From an uncultured Lachnospiraceae bacterium (GTDB lineage Bacteria > Bacillota > Clostridia > Lachnospirales > Lachnospiraceae), in the NCBI GenBank assembly GCA_910584915.1, contig CAJUDM010000018.1:47373-92578 (forward strand): a stretch of 45,206 bases of DNA. The letters are read 5' to 3'. The translations under genes and the position numbers were made by a program. The stretch's first letter is position 1. The number at the start of each line of letters is the position of its first letter. Shown piece after piece: positions 1 to 8,208 of this stretch. Under the pieces are notes generated by a model. That model was not told where the DNA came from. It searched no databases and saw only the letters and a list, made by a program, of their open reading frames with translations.

Positions 1-91
1 GACGATACCCATATCCGGCAGAGAAAATCCTGTCTGTGAAACAGCCAGTATTTCCTCTGGAGCATCTTACGGGCAGTTACTGATTCCAGTA

Positions 92-200
92 CTTATTCCA
101 GTTCCGCATAAGCCCTTCCAGTACACATTACCCGAAGAGAATTTACTGCTGCGTTGCATCAGCAAATCCTCTTGTGCACTGTACGGGCTTATGCTGTTTT
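92..200 (-). repeat. Structured intergenic repeat, family copy D
   Basis: Read on the minus strand this is an imperfect hairpin of about 100 nt. The outer stem is perfect: GCATAAGCCC (106-115) against GGGCTTATGC (185-194). A terminal hairpin pairs 136-152 with 155-171. The minus-strand tail, GGAACTGGAATAAG (92-105), matches the tails of the copies near 18.1, 18.8, 20.5, 23.0, 32.0 and 40.3 kb. The downstream gene on this strand lies outside the window. No protein is supported between 1 and 363. Confidence 0.75.
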
Positions 201-259
201 CCAGCCTGGTTAAAATTAATGCATAACAAATATATCATATAGAAAATTGCAGGTTTGTC

Positions 260-289
260 AACAGTTTTTTGCAGTGCGGAAAAACTGTT
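260..289. other. Perfect 10-bp inverted repeat upstream of the two-component system
   Basis: AACAGTTTTT (260-269) and AAAAACTGTT (280-289) are exact inverted copies around a 10-nt spacer, about 20 bp upstream of the proposed -35. It could be an operator for autoregulation by the response regulator or a weak terminator. The sequence does not decide between these. Confidence 0.5.
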
Positions 290-307
290 TTTGCAAAAAA
301 ATAGGAT

Positions 308-336
308 TTGTAGATAAATAGTTGATATTTTATAAT
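308..336 (+). promoter_or_regulatory. Probable promoter of the two-component operon
   Basis: TATAAT at 331-336 has a weak -35, TTGTAG, at 308-313 with a 17-bp spacer, in an AT-rich stretch. The GTG start follows at 364 with GAGGAGG in between. The -10 is perfect and the -35 matches only 3 of 6. Confidence 0.4.
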
Positions 337-363
337 TATAATTGCTGTTGAGGAGGTGGCAGA

Positions 364-1038
364 GTGCGTACAAAAATACTGATAGCTGATGACGAGGCGG
401 ATATCGTGTCCATGCTTCGTGCGTTTTTTGCGAGCAGGGGTTATCTTGTCCTTTCCGCTGCAGACGGAGTGGAGGCACTGAGGCAGGTGGAGCAGGAGCC
501 CGACATTATTCTGCTGGATATCAATATGCCGGGGATGGATGGCATGGAGGTCTGCAGGCGCATCCGCGCGCATGTTTCCTGTCCCATTCTTTTTCTGACT
601 GCGCGGGTGGAGGATGCTGACAAAGTGAAAGGGTTTTCCGCCGGCGGCGACGATTATATTGTCAAGCCCTTTTCGCTTGTGGAGCTGGAGGCGAGGGTAA
701 GCGCCCATCTGCGCAGGGAGGCGAGGCACAGTTTTGAGACGCGGATAAGGTTTTCAGGTGATCTGACGATCGATTATGGGGAGCGCTGTCTGTTTTTTGA
801 GGGCAGGCGTATCGGGCTTGCGAAAAAAGAGTTTGAAATTGTAGAACTGTTGTCTCAAAATCCGGGACAAACCTTCGGAAGGGAGAGGATTTATGAGCGC
901 ATCTGGGGGTATGAGAGCGAAGGAGACAGCAGCGTTGTCGCCGAACATATCCGCAGGATACGGGCGAAGTTCGCGGCTTATACGGAACAGGTATATATTG
1001 AGACAGTATGGGGGTGCGGGTACAAATGGAAAAAATGA
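364..1038 (+). CDS. OmpR/PhoB-family response regulator
   Basis: The 224-aa protein has a receiver domain (about residues 3-115) with acidic pocket D9/D10, phospho-acceptor D52 (LLDINMPG) and the K of IVKPF. A winged-helix DNA-binding domain follows (about 128-222, ending in the typical VWGCGYKW). The start is GTG with GAGGAGG about 8 bases upstream. The stop overlaps the start of the histidine kinase, so the two are probably translationally coupled. It likely regulates the adjacent ABC exporter genes, as in antimicrobial-peptide or envelope-stress modules. The stimulus is not readable from the sequence. Confidence 0.93.
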   Translation: MRTKILIADDEADIVSMLRAFFASRGYLVLSAADGVEALRQVEQEPDIILLDINMPGMDGMEVCRRIRAHVSCPILFLTARVEDADKVKGFSAGGDDYIVKPFSLVELEARVSAHLRREARHSFETRIRFSGDLTIDYGERCLFFEGRRIGLAKKEFEIVELLSQNPGQTFGRERIYERIWGYESEGDSSVVAEHIRRIRAKFAAYTEQVYIETVWGCGYKWKK

Positions 1039-2210
1039 AATGCTTTGGCGGAAGTCTTTCTCTCAGAAAAAGCCTGATATTTTATATCGCAGCCTTCGTT
1101 ATGCTGGCGCTGGCACTCACAGTGGTGACAGCTTCGATATGTGATCGCACCGTCTGTGGGATCAGGGAATCCTACCCCGTATCCGGCGAAAAATATTATC
1201 TGACAAACGAACGGGGGGAACGTCTGGGGGAAGGCGCTTTTATCGGAAATGTGCCGGCAGTCCTCACGGCGAGGGATGAGCGCAGGATCGCCCTGTTGGA
1301 AGTGCTGCCGACGGCTGCGGCGATCGCGTATTCGGTGTCCAGCATCATAGCCGCGGTGTTATTGTTTTACAGAAACAGGTTAAAAAAGCCGCTCGCCGGG
1401 CTGCGGGCGGCATCCGAAAAGATATCGGACAATGATCTGGACTTTTCCATCAGGTATGACAGGCAGGATGAACTGGGCGAGCTGGTCCGTTCTTTTGAGG
1501 TGATGCGAGCTGCTCTGGCGGATAATTTTTCAGAGATGTGGCGGCAGGTCGAGGAACGCAGACAGCTCAATGCCGCTTTTGCCCATGATCTGCGCACGCC
1601 CCTCACGGTATTGAAGGGCTATCATGAAATGCTGCTGACAAGCGAGTGTGAACAGACAAGGGAAATTGCTGTTACGATGGGCAGGCATCTGTCCCGCATG
1701 GAAGCTTATGTGGACAGTATGAGCAGGCTCAGGCGTCTGGAGGACATGGAACCGGAGTATGAGGAGGTTTTTCTGCCGGCGTTTTTGTCTTCCCTTGAGG
1801 AGAGCGCCCGGATCCTGTGCGTACAAAACGGGAAAAAATTATATCTGAACAATGGGGCTTCCGATGGCAGACTGTCTGTTGACAGGGCATTTATCTCACA
1901 GGTGTGCAATAATCTGATGGCGAACGCTGTCCGCTATGCCAGAGATGCCGTCACATTGTCATTTTCGTTACAGGATCGGGGACTGCTTCTCACGGTGGCA
2001 GACGATGGAAAGGGATTCGATCCGGACAGTGTGCAGGAAGCAGTGAAGCCGTATTTTACGCAGGAGTCGGACCGCTCTGAACATTTCGGGCTGGGGCTGT
2101 ACATCAGCAAACTGCTCTGCGGGCGCCACGGCGGCTGTTTAAAGATTGAGAATACGGCGGATGGCGCGAAAGTGTCTGCTTTTTTTGGAGGAGATAAGTA
2201 TAAAAAATAA
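1026..2210 (+). CDS. Sensor histidine kinase
   Basis: ATG at 1026 is preferred: it overlaps the response-regulator stop and follows a GGGGGTGCGGG stretch. An ATG at 1008 is in frame but deeper in the upstream gene. The order is TM1 (about residues 17-38), a short extracellular loop of roughly 55 aa, TM2 (about 95-115), HAMP, and a dimerisation/phosphoacceptor helix with H187 in FAHDLRTPLTVLKGY. The ATPase has an N box NLMANAVRYA, a G1 box DDGKGFD and a G2 box GLGLYI. At 394 aa it is a normal membrane kinase. The loop is large enough for a small ligand contact but is not a known sensor domain. It pairs with the regulator at 364-1038. Confidence 0.92.
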   Translation: MEKMKCFGGSLSLRKSLIFYIAAFVMLALALTVVTASICDRTVCGIRESYPVSGEKYYLTNERGERLGEGAFIGNVPAVLTARDERRIALLEVLPTAAAIAYSVSSIIAAVLLFYRNRLKKPLAGLRAASEKISDNDLDFSIRYDRQDELGELVRSFEVMRAALADNFSEMWRQVEERRQLNAAFAHDLRTPLTVLKGYHEMLLTSECEQTREIAVTMGRHLSRMEAYVDSMSRLRRLEDMEPEYEEVFLPAFLSSLEESARILCVQNGKKLYLNNGASDGRLSVDRAFISQVCNNLMANAVRYARDAVTLSFSLQDRGLLLTVADDGKGFDPDSVQEAVKPYFTQESDRSEHFGLGLYISKLLCGRHGGCLKIENTADGAKVSAFFGGDKYKK

Positions 2211-2275
2211 ATTTTTTCAAAACAAGTTTGTGCGCAAATCCGAATTTACAGGCTGCGTAAGAAGGGAAGATATAT

Positions 2276-3244
2276 ATGGAATTGAAAACGGTAGGACTGA
2301 CGAAAAAATTTGGCAGAAAGACAGCCGTGAATGATCTGAGCATCACGCTGTCAAACGGTGTTTACGGACTGCTCGGGGCAAACGGTGCGGGGAAGACCAC
2401 ATTGATGAGGCTGTTGTGCAATCTCCAGAACCCTACTTCCGGCAGGATACTGTTAAACGGAAAGAATATTTTGGGGATCGGGGAGAAGTACAGAGGCATC
2501 CTGGGATATCTGCCGCAGCATTTCTGTTATTACCCGGATTTTACAGCGCTCGATTTTTTGCTGTATATCGCGGCGGTAAAGGGGCTTGGCGAGAAGGCGG
2601 CGAAGAAAAGGGCAAAGGAACTTTTGGAGGCGGTGGGTTTGTCCGCGGAGAGCAGGCACAAAATAAAAACTTTTTCCGGCGGTATGAAACAACGGCTTGG
2701 TATTGCGCAGGCGATGCTGAATGATCCGCACATCTTGATACTGGATGAGCCCACGGCGGGGCTCGATCCCAAAGAGCGCGTGCGTTTTCGCAATCTGATC
2801 AGCGCTTTTGCGAAAGGGCGGATCGTGATCCTGTCCACCCACATTGTCCCGGATGTGGAATATATCGCGCAGGAGATCATTATGATGAGGGGCGGCAGAG
2901 TCATCCATTTCGGGAGTCCGCAGGAGATCATTTCGGAGATAGACGGGAAGGTGTGGGAGTGCGTTGTCCCATCGGCGGAGGCGGAATGGTACGCGGAGGC
3001 TTTTTATACGGGCAATCTGCGCAATCTGGACAACGGCAGGACAAAACTCCGGATCATCGCGGAGAGTCCGCCTGTTGAGAACGCTCTGCGGGTGTTGCCG
3101 AATCTGGAGGATCTGTACTTATTCTGTTTCAGAGGAGATACAAAAGGGAGATGTAAAACGAGGGGCGGAAAGATGAGGAGACTGATTCCGGAGGAGGATC
3201 GGGAAGACAGGGAGGCTGGTTTCAGAGAAGGAGTGGGAAAATGA
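2276..3244 (+). CDS. ABC-2 type exporter, ATP-binding protein
   Basis: The 322-aa protein has Walker A GANGAGKTT (about residue 35), a Q loop YLPQHF, signature FSGGMKQRLG, Walker B LILDEPTAGLD and an H loop STHIV. A roughly 90-aa C-terminal extension follows the nucleotide-binding domain. AAGGGAAG precedes the ATG. It starts 65 bp after the histidine kinase and its last 4 bases (ATGA) overlap the permease start, so the two are translationally coupled. It probably powers the permease at 3241-4317. The substrate is unknown; peptide or antibiotic export is a guess from the linkage to a two-component system. Confidence 0.9.
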   Translation: MELKTVGLTKKFGRKTAVNDLSITLSNGVYGLLGANGAGKTTLMRLLCNLQNPTSGRILLNGKNILGIGEKYRGILGYLPQHFCYYPDFTALDFLLYIAAVKGLGEKAAKKRAKELLEAVGLSAESRHKIKTFSGGMKQRLGIAQAMLNDPHILILDEPTAGLDPKERVRFRNLISAFAKGRIVILSTHIVPDVEYIAQEIIMMRGGRVIHFGSPQEIISEIDGKVWECVVPSAEAEWYAEAFYTGNLRNLDNGRTKLRIIAESPPVENALRVLPNLEDLYLFCFRGDTKGRCKTRGGKMRRLIPEEDREDREAGFREGVGK

Positions 3245-4317
3245 GGAGGTTGATTCTTTTTGAACTGCGAAAAATATTTTCAGGACGCCTTACACGGATA
3301 TCTCTGGTCCTGTTGTTTCTTATTTCTGTTTTTCTCTGTTTTTCTGATTATCAGAACAAATATGCGTTTGACGGGAAAGGACTTGAGGGGACGGGAAAAA
3401 CCGCGGTGGAGATCGACAGGGAGATCGCGGCGAAGTATGAGGGTATGCTGACGGATGAAAAAGTCCGGGAGATGATGGAGGACTTTGCGCCGAAATCCGA
3501 TCTCCGCGGGATGAATGCCATATATCTGTACCACAATGCCATGCAGTCAGCTGTTTTTGCGCGCTTTTCCGATATAGACGGAAACTGGAACGGGCTCAGT
3601 GTCTCGGATGTGTTCGGCGGGGAGGAAATAAGGATCGGCTATATTGACGGCTGGCTTTCCGCAAGCGGAAACATGGTAAAGATTTTTCTTGTGCTTTCTC
3701 TGGCCATCATCGTGATGGATGCCCCGGTTTTCAGCGGTGAGTACGGCGGAGTGGATCAGATCATTCTGGCGGGCAGATACGGGAGGACAAAGTGTGCGGC
3801 GGCAAAGGCGGGCGCGGGTATGATCGCCGCGTTTATCGTCACGCTGTCGGTGGTCATTTTGAACTTCCTGCCTGCACTTTTATTGTACGGGGGCGGCGGC
3901 CTGGAATGCAGTATTTTATTTGCTCCGTTGACTTACATCGAGGGGTATATTCCCTTCAACATCACCTGCGGGACACTGTTAAAGTATCAGTTTTTGCTGG
4001 CTTTCACAGGGGCGATGGGTGTTGCGGGAATCACGCTGCTCTTCTCGGCTGTCAGCAAAAATGAGGCTGCGGCGGTGGCTGCTTCCGCAGCGGTGTACTT
4101 TTTTCCCGTCATATTGCCTGTTCCGGAGGGGAGTCTCCTTTTCAGGTATATCGGACTCTTGCCGGTATACCATGCGCAGTTTGTGTCCCTTATGTCGGTG
4201 GAGCGGATGGGAGGCGGCATTTTGTACGCCGTCTGGGCGGTCCCCGCAGCGTTTTTCCTTGCCGGGGCCTGCACTTTTGCCTCCCGTAGGATTTTTGGGA
4301 AACATGAGGTTTCATGA
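3241..4317 (+). CDS. ABC-2 type transporter permease
   Basis: The 358-aa membrane protein has one hydrophobic segment near the N terminus (about residues 17-36) and a soluble, probably extracytoplasmic loop of about 110 residues. A block of about five transmembrane segments follows (residues 140-355). This is the usual layout of ABC-2 permeases paired with a single ATPase. It is the last gene of the regulator-kinase-ATPase-permease operon. No clear terminator follows before the promoter at 4361. The family is poorly conserved, so the call rests on topology and context. Confidence 0.8.
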   Translation: MRRLILFELRKIFSGRLTRISLVLLFLISVFLCFSDYQNKYAFDGKGLEGTGKTAVEIDREIAAKYEGMLTDEKVREMMEDFAPKSDLRGMNAIYLYHNAMQSAVFARFSDIDGNWNGLSVSDVFGGEEIRIGYIDGWLSASGNMVKIFLVLSLAIIVMDAPVFSGEYGGVDQIILAGRYGRTKCAAAKAGAGMIAAFIVTLSVVILNFLPALLLYGGGGLECSILFAPLTYIEGYIPFNITCGTLLKYQFLLAFTGAMGVAGITLLFSAVSKNEAAAVAASAAVYFFPVILPVPEGSLLFRYIGLLPVYHAQFVSLMSVERMGGGILYAVWAVPAAFFLAGACTFASRRIFGKHEVS

Positions 4318-4360
4318 GACTGAACTGTTACACATCGAGGTTGTTAAGCTGTAAAAAAAC

Positions 4361-4389
4361 TTGACAATATGCCACTGTACCACTATAAT
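4361..4389 (+). promoter_or_regulatory. Consensus sigma-A promoter for the T-box leader and por operon
   Basis: TTGACA (4361-4366), exactly 17 bp, then TATAAT (4384-4389): both hexamers are perfect. Transcription should start near 4396, just before the T-box leader. Confidence 0.92.
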
Positions 4390-4395
4390 AGACTA

Positions 4396-4655
4396 AATTG
4401 AATAAACCTGTAAAAACGATGACAGAGACAGTACATCCATTTGGAAAGTCACAGAGAGCCGCGGGGGCTGAGAAGCGGTACGAGTAGAATGGCTGGAATA
4501 TCACTCCCGAGTTGCTGTACCAAAGCGTTAGCGAGTAGATGCAGACGGGTTCCTCCCGTGACAGAGGACGCATATGTTGGTATGTCGTAGATGGGACGAG
4601 AGGAAAAAGAGACTTTAGAAGCCGACTATGCGAATCAGCAGGTCGGTTTTTTTAG
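4396..4655 (+). promoter_or_regulatory. T-box riboswitch leader, probable isoleucine specifier
   Basis: The leader carries recognisable stem I landmarks. There is an AGTA motif (4430-4433). An AGAGAGCC / GGGGGCTGAGA distal-loop block lies at 4453-4475. A CCATTT/GAATGG helix precedes the specifier loop, which reads GGAAT-ATC-ACTCC, putting ATC (Ile) at 4500-4502. A stem III hairpin ACGGG/CCCGT follows near 4545-4559. A T-box-like GTTGGTATGTCG lies near 4575, diverged from the canonical core but keeping TGGTA. A rho-independent terminator ends the leader. By T-box logic, uncharged tRNA would allow read-through into the oxidoreductase genes. The class call is firm, the amino acid less so. Confidence 0.8.
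4621..4655 (+). terminator. Attenuator terminator of the T-box leader
   Basis: CCGACT...GGTCGG with an inner TGC/GCA pair forms a hairpin directly followed by seven T residues, about 40 bp before the first structural gene. This is where a T-box would stop transcription when tRNA is charged. Confidence 0.85.
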
Positions 4656-4694
4656 TTTGCAGTATGGGATTATTGTGGAAGGAGATGCAATATT

Positions 4695-5306
4695 ATGAAA
4701 AAAACAGTTGAGATCAGATGGCATGGAAGAGGCGGACAGGGTGCGAAGACGGCGGCGCTGCTGCTTGCGGATGTGGCGTTTAAGACGGGAAAGTATGTGC
4801 AGGGATTTCCGGAGTACGGCCCGGAGCGCATGGGCGCGCCGATCACGGCGTACAACAGGATCAGTGAGGATGTGATCACGATCCATTCCAATATCTATTC
4901 GCCGGATTATGTGGTGGTGGTGGATGACGGGCTGCTTGAGAGCATCGATGTGACCCAGGGCCTGAAAAAGGGAGGCGCGGTGATCGTCAATACCGGGCGA
5001 AGCAGGGCACAGATCGTATCACAGCTTAAACGGCATGGATGGAAGGGCAGCGTCTACACGGTGGATGCGCGGAAGATATCTCTCGATGCGCTGGGCAGAT
5101 ATTATCCCAATTCTCCTATGCTTGCGGCTGTGGTGGCGGTGTCAGGGGTTGTCTCCCCGGATGAGTTTTTAAAGGAGATGAGAGATTCCTTTGCCCATAA
5201 ATTTGCGAAGAAGCCGGAAGTGATCGAGGGCAATATGAAAGCCCTTGAGAAGACTTTTGAGACGCTGGCGGAGAATGGGGAGAAGGCTGTCAGAAAGAGC
5301 GCGTAG
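4695..5306 (+). CDS. porG: 2-oxoacid:ferredoxin oxidoreductase, gamma subunit
   Basis: The 203-aa protein opens with the family hallmark RWHGRGGQGAKTAA and contains FPEYGPERMGAP, as in archaeal-type PorG/VorC. The gamma subunit contributes to CoA binding in the four-subunit enzymes that interconvert a 2-oxoacid plus CoA with acyl-CoA, CO2 and reduced ferredoxin. It has a good ribosome binding site (GGAAGGAG). It is the first gene after the T-box terminator, followed by delta, alpha and beta. Sequence resemblance alone does not separate pyruvate from branched-chain 2-oxoacid enzymes; the isoleucine T-box suggests a link to isoleucine. Confidence 0.88.
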   Translation: MKKTVEIRWHGRGGQGAKTAALLLADVAFKTGKYVQGFPEYGPERMGAPITAYNRISEDVITIHSNIYSPDYVVVVDDGLLESIDVTQGLKKGGAVIVNTGRSRAQIVSQLKRHGWKGSVYTVDARKISLDALGRYYPNSPMLAAVVAVSGVVSPDEFLKEMRDSFAHKFAKKPEVIEGNMKALEKTFETLAENGEKAVRKSA

Positions 5307-5362
5307 AGCGGACATAAAAGGCATACATGGCTGTGCCTTACAGGAAAGGAAACAGCGATCAG

Positions 5363-5659
5363 ATGAAGAGGAACGATATCAATGAGAGGAGCCCGTGGCA
5401 GGATATCACGGAGGGGAACCAGATCTATGAGCCTGCCACATCCAGGCGTTTTGAGACGGGCGAGTGGAGAGTATCTACGCCCGTATATAAGAAGGAGAAG
5501 TGCAGGCAGTGCCTGCTTTGCGTGCCGGTCTGTCCGGATTCTTCTATCCCGGTTTCCGAGGGAAAGCGCGGGGAGTTTGATTACGATCACTGCAAGGGCT
5601 GCGGTATCTGCGCGGCGGTGTGCCCTTTCGGCGCGATCGGGATGAAGGAGGGAAAGTAA
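5363..5659 (+). CDS. porD: 2-oxoacid:ferredoxin oxidoreductase, delta subunit (2x[4Fe-4S] ferredoxin)
   Basis: Two cluster motifs are visible: CRQCLLCVPVCPDS and CKGCGICAAVCPFGAI, each CxxCxxCxxxC(P). They make an 8-iron ferredoxin that passes electrons from the thiamine site to external ferredoxin. ATG at 5363 (98 aa) is chosen because AGGAAAGGAAA lies upstream. An in-frame ATG at 5327 has no comparable site. The stop is immediately followed by the alpha-subunit ATG, with GAAGGAGGG inside the end of this gene, so translation is coupled. Confidence 0.9.
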   Translation: MKRNDINERSPWQDITEGNQIYEPATSRRFETGEWRVSTPVYKKEKCRQCLLCVPVCPDSSIPVSEGKRGEFDYDHCKGCGICAAVCPFGAIGMKEGK

Positions 5660-6847
5660 ATGGCGATCAGAGAACGTTTGTCAGGCAACGAAGCGGTGGC
5701 TTATGCCATCAGACAGATAAACCCGGATGTGATGCCGGCATTTCCGATCACGCCCTCCACGGAGATCCCGCAGTATGTGGCGAATTACATAGCAAACGGC
5801 AAGGTGGACACGGAGTTTATCCATGTGGAGAGCGAGCACAGCGCCATGAGTGCGGCGGTAGGCGCCTCGGCGGCGGGAGCGAGGGTGGTGACAGCGACGT
5901 CCTCCTGCGGTATGGCGCTGATGTGGGAGGAGCTGTATGTGGCAGCATCCGACAGGCTTCCGGTTGTGATGGCGCTTGTGAACCGGGCGCTCAGCGGCCC
6001 GATCAATATCAACGCGGACCATTCGGACAGCATGGGGGCGCGGGATTCCGGCTGGATTCAGATCTATGCGGAGTCCAATCAGGAGGTCTACGACAATTTT
6101 TTGCAGGCATACCCCATCGCGGAGCACGAGGCGGTGCATCTGCCTGTGATGATCTGCCAGGACGGTTTTATCACCAGCCACGGCGTGGAGAATATCCTGT
6201 TGGTCGAGGATGAGAAGGTGAAGGAGTTTGTGGGAGAATACTGTCCCGCGCACTATCTCCTGAATGAGAAGGAGCCGATGGCATTGGGGCCTTATGCGGT
6301 CTCCAGCTATTATATGGAGACAAAGCGCGGGCAGAGGGAAGCGATGAAAAATGCCAGACGGGTGATCCTGGAAGTGGCGGAGCGGTTTGAGAAAATGACC
6401 GGGAGAAAGTACGGCTTTTTCGAGGAGTACCGGATGGAGGACGCGGAGTATGTGATCGTCATCATTGGCTCAGCGGCGGGCACCTGCAGGGCGGCGGTGG
6501 ACCATATCAGGAAGGAGAGCGGCAAAAAGGTCGGGCTCTTGAAGATCAGGGTATTCCGCCCCTTCCCGGAGGAGGAGCTGGCGGAGGCACTGAGGGATAA
6601 AAAAGCGGTGGCGGTGCTTGACCGCTCCGAGATGTTTTCCGCCACCGGCGGCCCTCTGGGGACGGAGGTGCGCTCAGCGCTCTACGGCGCGAAATCCAGG
6701 GCGGAGGTCGTGAATTACTTCTACGGCCTGGGCGGCAGGGATATCACCGTGGAGGACTTCGAGGAAGTCTATACAAAACTTGAAAAGCTGGCGGAGACAC
6801 ATAAAGCGGAAGATATGTATGACTATATCGGACTGCGGGAGAGATGA
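5660..6847 (+). CDS. porA: 2-oxoacid:ferredoxin oxidoreductase, alpha subunit
   Basis: The 395-aa protein has the family motifs AFPITPSTEIPQY (substrate-binding loop), HVESEHSAMSAAVGA, TATSSCGMALMWE, NRALSGPININADHSDSM and RDSGWIQIYAE. These match archaeal-type pyruvate oxidoreductase alpha chains closely. A C-terminal domain of about 150 residues (from roughly residue 250) is the PFOR domain II region. It has no spacer from the delta gene. The beta gene is displaced by about 300 bp because of the repeat element at 6911-7096. Confidence 0.9.
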   Translation: MAIRERLSGNEAVAYAIRQINPDVMPAFPITPSTEIPQYVANYIANGKVDTEFIHVESEHSAMSAAVGASAAGARVVTATSSCGMALMWEELYVAASDRLPVVMALVNRALSGPININADHSDSMGARDSGWIQIYAESNQEVYDNFLQAYPIAEHEAVHLPVMICQDGFITSHGVENILLVEDEKVKEFVGEYCPAHYLLNEKEPMALGPYAVSSYYMETKRGQREAMKNARRVILEVAERFEKMTGRKYGFFEEYRMEDAEYVIVIIGSAAGTCRAAVDHIRKESGKKVGLLKIRVFRPFPEEELAEALRDKKAVAVLDRSEMFSATGGPLGTEVRSALYGAKSRAEVVNYFYGLGGRDITVEDFEEVYTKLEKLAETHKAEDMYDYIGLRER

Positions 6848-6872
6848 TGCCTGCTGTGACGGGGAAGCGGAA

Positions 6873-6909
6873 GGATTGAACCAATATTATTTGATTATAT
6901 CTTCAATCC
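6873..6909. other. 8-bp inverted repeat after porA
   Basis: GGATTGAA (6873-6880) and TTCAATCC (6902-6909) are exact inverted copies with a 21-nt loop, abutting the left end of the 186-bp element. There is no T run, so it is not a classical terminator. Confidence 0.6.
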
Positions 6910-6910
6910 A

Positions 6911-7096
6911 GCCAGGAGGAAAATAAAATGCTCAAGGAGCCCGTTAAAAAGCGTCGGCACAATTAACGAATGTGAAATTATAGAGCAAATTTCACATGTA
7001 TTTCACGAGTTTAGTGTCCGTTACGCTGTTTCACAGGCTCTTGAGAAACAGAGCCGGCGAGAGCGTGGCGACGGAGCATTTTATTTTCCTCCTGGC
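6911..7096. repeat. MITE-like element with 23-bp perfect terminal inverted repeats
   Basis: Positions 6911-6933 and 7074-7096 are exact reverse complements over 23 bp. Inside are two smaller palindromes: TGTGAAAT/ATTTCACA (6971-6978, 6989-6996) and GGCTCT/AGAGCC (7036-7041, 7050-7055). TCCAG occurs just outside or overlapping both ends (6907-6911, 7098-7102) and may be a target duplication. The left arm carries AGGAGG and an ATG opening a 12-codon ORF (6928-6966). There is no transposase. It splits porA from porB within one operon. Confidence 0.75.
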
Positions 7097-7145
7097 GTCC
7101 AGAATACAGAACGCGGAAAAGTTTGATGAGATGAAAGGAAATGAG

Positions 7146-8084
7146 ATGGAGACAGCATATAACTATAAGGAAGTGATGAGCAGGCGGGAGCGCCTTGCGC
7201 CGGGGCACAGAATGTGCGCGGGCTGCGGCGGGACTGTGGCGGTGCGGGCGGTGCTGCGGGCACTTCATCCGGAGGACAAGGCTGTGGTCGGCAACGCTAC
7301 GGGATGCCTGGAGGTATCCACTTTCATGTATCCCTATACCGCCTATGAGGACAGCTATATCCACAATGCCTTTGAGAACGCGGGGGCGACCATGTCCGGC
7401 GTGGAGACCGCTTACCGGGTGCTCCGGAAAAAGGGAAAGATCGGGGAAGAGTATAAATTTATTACTTTCGGCGGCGACGGCGGAACCTATGATATCGGAT
7501 TTCAGTCCCTTTCCGGCGCGATGGAGCGGGGGCACGACATGGTCTATGTCTGCTATGACAACGGCGCCTACATGAACACCGGTACGCAGCGTTCTTCCGC
7601 AACGCCGCAGTTTGCGGACACGACGACGACGCCTGCGGGGACAGTGTCGAAGGGCAAAGTGCAGATCCGGAAGGATCTGGCGGCGATCATGGCGGAGCAT
7701 CACATCCCTTATGTGGCGCAGACTACGTTTACGTCCAATTTTAAGGACCTGCATACGAAGGCGGAGAAGGCGATCTACACGAAGGGGGCGGCATTTTTGA
7801 ACGTGATGTCCCCCTGCCCGAGAGGCTGGGGCTACGAACCAGCGGAACTGATGAATATCTGTAAGCTGGCGGTGGAGAGCTGCTACTGGCCGCTTTATGA
7901 GGTGGTTGACGGAAAGTGGATATTGAACTATGAGCCGAAAAACAAGCTCCCTGTGGAGGATTTTCTGCGGACGCAGAAGCGCTTTAAACATCTCTTTACG
8001 CCGGGCGGAGAGGAACTGATCGCGCAGTGCCAGGCGGAAGTGGACAGGAGATGGGAGGAACTGAGGAGGAAGTGTGAGGCTTAA
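7146..8084 (+). CDS. porB: 2-oxoacid:ferredoxin oxidoreductase, beta subunit (TPP-binding)
   Basis: The subunit binds thiamine pyrophosphate and a [4Fe-4S] cluster. Visible are HRMCAGCGG near the N terminus, GNATGCLEVST, TFGGDGGTYDIGFQSLSGAMERGHD with YDNGAYMNTGTQRS (the TPP/Mg site) and MSPCPRGW. ATG at 7146 gives 313 aa and has AAAGGA upstream. Longer in-frame readings run into the inverted-repeat element and give an unrelated N terminus. It completes the gamma-delta-alpha-beta set. The region after the stop has no convincing terminator. Confidence 0.9.
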   Translation: METAYNYKEVMSRRERLAPGHRMCAGCGGTVAVRAVLRALHPEDKAVVGNATGCLEVSTFMYPYTAYEDSYIHNAFENAGATMSGVETAYRVLRKKGKIGEEYKFITFGGDGGTYDIGFQSLSGAMERGHDMVYVCYDNGAYMNTGTQRSSATPQFADTTTTPAGTVSKGKVQIRKDLAAIMAEHHIPYVAQTTFTSNFKDLHTKAEKAIYTKGAAFLNVMSPCPRGWGYEPAELMNICKLAVESCYWPLYEVVDGKWILNYEPKNKLPVEDFLRTQKRFKHLFTPGGEELIAQCQAEVDRRWEELRRKCEA

Positions 8085-8171
8085 GGCTGAACTCTTGTTA
8101 CTGTGAGCGGTCCACAGACCGTGAATGGCAACAAACTCTTCCGATCAGAATGCGAACATGAAATGTTACTA

Positions 8172-8200
8172 TTGTGAATAGTATAGAAACATGCTATAAT
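8172..8200 (+). promoter_or_regulatory. Promoter of the holin-like toxin mRNA
   Basis: TTGTGA (8172-8177), 17 bp, then perfect TATAAT (8195-8200). Predicted transcription starts near 8207 at the first base of the self-complementary 5' arm. Confidence 0.75.
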
Positions 8201-8208
8201 CACAGTGC

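Noticed and set aside
235..729. Minus-strand ORF over the response regulator and similar long antisense ORFs elsewhere
   Set aside because: They are frame shadows of strongly supported plus-strand genes, without ribosome sites or recognisable domains.
4328..4354. Terminator after the ABC permease
   Set aside because: TTACA/TGTAA flanks are too short and the A run is on the wrong side for a convincing intrinsic terminator.
6996..7145. N-terminal extension of the beta subunit
   Set aside because: It translates the inverted-repeat element, has no ribosome site, and is unlike beta subunits, which begin shortly before the MCAGCGG motif.
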